Positions 62,107 to 64,000 of a DNA stretch of 64,000 nucleotides are shown piece after piece. The position numbers and the translations under genes were made by a program. The DNA comes from Streptomyces sp. WM6378. GTDB taxonomy: Bacteria; Actinomycetota; Actinomycetes; Streptomycetales; Streptomycetaceae. Under the pieces are notes generated by a model. The model was given only the letters and a program-made list of their open reading frames with translations. It was not told where the DNA came from and made no database searches. How positions within the stretch are numbered: the first letter of the stretch is position 1; each line of letters starts with the position of its first letter. Location: assembly GCF_001279695.1 (NCBI RefSeq), contig NZ_LGDD01000326.1, positions 4,275 through 68,274 on the forward strand. Reading direction: 5' to 3'.

Positions 62107-62871
62107 ATGAACACCGACATGAACGCGACTGTGAACGCCGACTTGAACGCCGCTGCCAAGCCCCTGGTTGTCATCACCGGAGCCAGCTCGGGAATTGGCG
62201 CCGCCACCGCCCGGACTCTATCCGCGCTCGGCCATCCCCTTCTCCTGCTGGCCCGCAGGGTCGAGCGGATCGAGGCGCTCGGCCTCCCCGACACCCTCGC
62301 CCGCTCTGTCGACGTGACCGACGCCAAGGGGATGGCCGCCGCCTTGGCGGAGGCCGAGGCGCTGTACGGCCCCGCCGACCTGATCGTGAACAATGCGGGC
62401 GTGATGCTGCTGGGCGAGGTGGCCAGGCAGTCGGCCGACGAGTGGGAGCGGATGTTCGACGTCAATGTGCGGGGGCTGCTGAACGGGATACGGGTGGTCC
62501 TGCCCGGGATGATCGCGCGCGGGCGGGGCACGGTGATCAACGTCAGTTCGGTCGCGGGCCGCAGGACCTATGCCAACCACACGGTGTACAGCGGCAGCAA
62601 GTTCGCCGTGCACGGCATCTCCGAGAGCCTCCGCGAAGAGGTCGCCGGCCACGGGGTCCGCGTCGTCACCGTCGCCCCGGGGGCCGTCGAGACCGAACTG
62701 CTCTCGCACACCACCGACGAGGCGGTGAAGGCCGACTACCAGGCCTTCAAGGACTCCATCGAGGTGCTCGCCCCCGAAGACGTGGCGACGGCCATCGGCT
62801 ACGCGTACCAGCAGCCGCAGCGCGTCACCCTGCGCGAGCTGGTCCTCGCGGCCACCGCACAAGTGGCCTGA
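62107..62871 (+). CDS. Short-chain dehydrogenase/reductase
   Basis: ATG 62107 follows AAGGATGGGGAC; 254 residues. Classical SDR features: TGASSGIGAATARTLSALGH (NAD(P) site), NNAGVMLLGE, Ser in VINVSSVAGRR and catalytic YSGSK in HTVYSGSKFAVHGI, then VAPGAVETEL. It is the usual neighbour of LysR regulators of this type, a general NADP-dependent oxidoreductase of unknown substrate. There is no link to the biosynthetic operons. Confidence 0.88.
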   Translation: MNTDMNATVNADLNAAAKPLVVITGASSGIGAATARTLSALGHPLLLLARRVERIEALGLPDTLARSVDVTDAKGMAAALAEAEALYGPADLIVNNAGVMLLGEVARQSADEWERMFDVNVRGLLNGIRVVLPGMIARGRGTVINVSSVAGRRTYANHTVYSGSKFAVHGISESLREEVAGHGVRVVTVAPGAVETELLSHTTDEAVKADYQAFKDSIEVLAPEDVATAIGYAYQQPQRVTLRELVLAATAQVA

Positions 62872-63038
62872 GATGCCACCGAGCTCACCACGGATACGAC
62901 TGACTCTGTCTTCACACGCTGAAGTTGGACGCCATCGCGTCGTACGTGCAGTCGGTCTGCCGAATGATGTGACCGTCGAGCAAAGGGGCATTCGGCAATG
63001 CCTCCTATGTTCTGGCCTGCATTCAGCAGCCGGCCGGG

Positions 63039-63485
63039 AGACTCGACGATCTCGCCCCAACGTTTGCCGCCTCACGCCGCGCCATGGACGACATGCCCAT
63101 GGAAGACACCGACTACGGCACCGTGGCCTGGGACGTGGAACGGGCCCGGGCCACGGCCCAGGCCGTCGAACGACGCGGTGACCAGCTGCACACCGTCGTC
63201 GCTGTCGACACCTCCAACAGCTCGATCGCCGGATTCACGGAACTCGTCATTCCCGGCAACGGCACAGGCGATGGCTAGCACTACGGCACCGGCGTGCTGC
63301 CCGAGCACCGTGGACACGGCCTCGGCCGGTGGATGAAAGCCGAGTCGATCCGACAGGCCCATGGGCACTATCCGGACCCCGGCGGCCTCCTGACCGACAC
63401 CGCCGACAGCAACACGCACATGAGACACATCAACGACAGTCTCGGCTACACACCCACGCACACGACACGCCAGCTCGACCTTTAG
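63039..63485 (+). pseudogene. GNAT acetyltransferase with one in-frame amber codon
   Basis: One continuous frame reads APTFAASRRAMDDMPMEDTD, VAWDVERARATAQAVERRGD and AGFTELVIPGNGTGDG, then TAG (63276-63278), then HYGTGVLPEHRGHGLGRWMK and GGLLTDTADSNTHMRHINDS to the normal end. The acetyl-CoA loop GVLPEHRGHGLG comes after the stop, so the truncated product is inactive. The N-terminal part is also missing. A single base change (for example CAG to TAG) explains the stop. Confidence 0.7.
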
Positions 63486-63605
63486 CGGTCAACGGACAGG
63501 CCGGGCTTGGACATCACCCTGTCCGGCTCGTCGGCGCTTTTGATACACGCCCGAGCTGTTGCGGGTCATGACGTTGTTGACGGGTCTGATCGCGGCGCTG
63601 TCGGG

Positions 63606-63890
63606 TCAGCTCGCGGCGAGCCGTGACTTCTTGACCCTGTTGCCGCAGGTATTCATGGAGCACCAACGGCGGTTGGCTCCGCGGCTGGTGTCGAGATAGA
63701 GCCCCGCGCATCCGGGGCCTTGGCAGTTCTTGATGCGGCTGCGGTCGGGGCCCCCGAGGATGTGGATGGCGTCCGTGGCCAGGACGCCGAGGGCGTCACC
63801 GACAAGGGTCGTGTCCGGCAGGTGCCATTCTGCGCGTTCGTGCCCCAGTGCTGCCTTCGCGTGCCCGGCGGCAGCGACCGTGTTAACGAC
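63606..63890 (-). pseudogene. CGNR zinc-finger protein, C-terminal part
   Basis: The minus strand reads ALGHERAEWHLPDTTLVGDA, DAIHILGGPDRSRIKNCQGP and GLYLDTSRGANRRWCSMNTC followed by GNRVKKSRLAAS and TGA. This is the C-terminal CGNR zinc finger (RWCSMNTCGNR) of a family of putative regulators. No start codon or N-terminal domain is visible upstream of about 63890, where an IS630-type gene begins on the other strand. Confidence 0.65.
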
Positions 63891-63955
63891 TCCTACTGAC
63901 TTTTCCGATGGGTTGTCGGCGTGACGTCGGCGGTGTTCCGCGCTATGCCGGTGGT

Positions 63956-64000
63956 ATGCGGTATGCGCAAGGGGGTGGGCTCAGGGCCTATGAACAGGCC
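63956..64000 (+). CDS. IS630-family transposase, start (cut by window edge)
   Basis: ATG 63956 begins MRYAQGGGLRAYEQA, the typical opening of IS630-type winged-helix transposases of streptomycetes (MRYxQGGGL). Only 15 codons are inside the window. Confidence 0.5.
   Translation, partial: MRYAQGGGLRAYEQA

Overview
The window looks like an accessory region of a Streptomyces-type actinomycete genome. The DNA is very GC-rich, starts are often GTG with AGGAGG-like ribosome sites, there are many Sec-type exported proteins, and several families are typical of streptomycetes (DUF5959, DUF6431, helicases with helicase-associated repeats, eCIS-core/DUF4157, IS1182/IS4/IS5/IS630 elements). The many insertion-sequence remnants, split integrases and frameshifted genes suggest a plastic region such as a chromosome arm or a large plasmid. 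No rRNA, tRNA or CRISPR array was seen.

Left part (1-9.6 kb): a decayed helicase cut by an IS5-type transposase fragment, small Streptomyces proteins, a TPR protein, two small secreted cysteine-containing proteins, and one complete IS1182-family element (7763-9607) with perfect 27-bp inverted repeats. Next (9.6-14.5 kb), on the minus strand, is a compact terpenoid operon: ABC ATPase, ABC permease, squalene/phytoene-synthase-like enzyme, polyprenyl diphosphate synthase and class I terpene synthase. From 14.6 to 23.5 kb there are a nucleotidyltransferase (aminoglycoside 6-adenylyltransferase family), a methyltransferase, a DUF4157 (eCIS-core) protein with a SUKH-like partner, and IS/helicase debris.

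The core of the window is two biosynthetic operons separated by about 3.5 kb of IS debris. (1) 42201 to 23533, minus strand: a PUFA-synthase-like 'secondary lipid' operon: thioester-reductase-type SDR, PfaD-type enoyl reductase, KS-AT-ACP-KR-DH megasynthase with one ACP, KS-CLF-AT-DH megasynthase, stand-alone dehydratase and MMPL exporter. (2) 45688 to 54050, plus strand: a RiPP operon. A 42-residue acidic, cysteine-free precursor is followed by a stem-loop, a JmjC-type Fe(II)/2-oxoglutarate oxygenase, a paralogue that has lost every metal ligand, then YcaO-TfuA, a second YcaO-TfuA, an MFS exporter and a RimJ-type GNAT, mostly joined by ATGA-type overlaps. Duplicate YcaO-TfuA pairs with a Cys-free peptide point to backbone thioamidation or a related amide modification plus hydroxylation. 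The GNAT and the adjacent lipid synthase raise the untested possibility of an N-acylated (lipo-)RiPP. I regard this as the most promising undescribed system here.

The right part (54-64 kb) is again mosaic: IS630, integrase and IS1182 remnants, a secreted trypsin-like protease with seven propeller-like repeats, a split recombinase module, a divergent LysR/SDR pair, and a GNAT pseudogene with one in-frame amber codon. A ~115-bp promoter and signal-peptide segment occurs twice, near 4.9 kb and 59.3 kb. Many accessory genes carry frameshifts, while the 6-kb megasynthases and the whole RiPP operon are open. This argues for real decay of the flanks rather than uniformly poor sequence.
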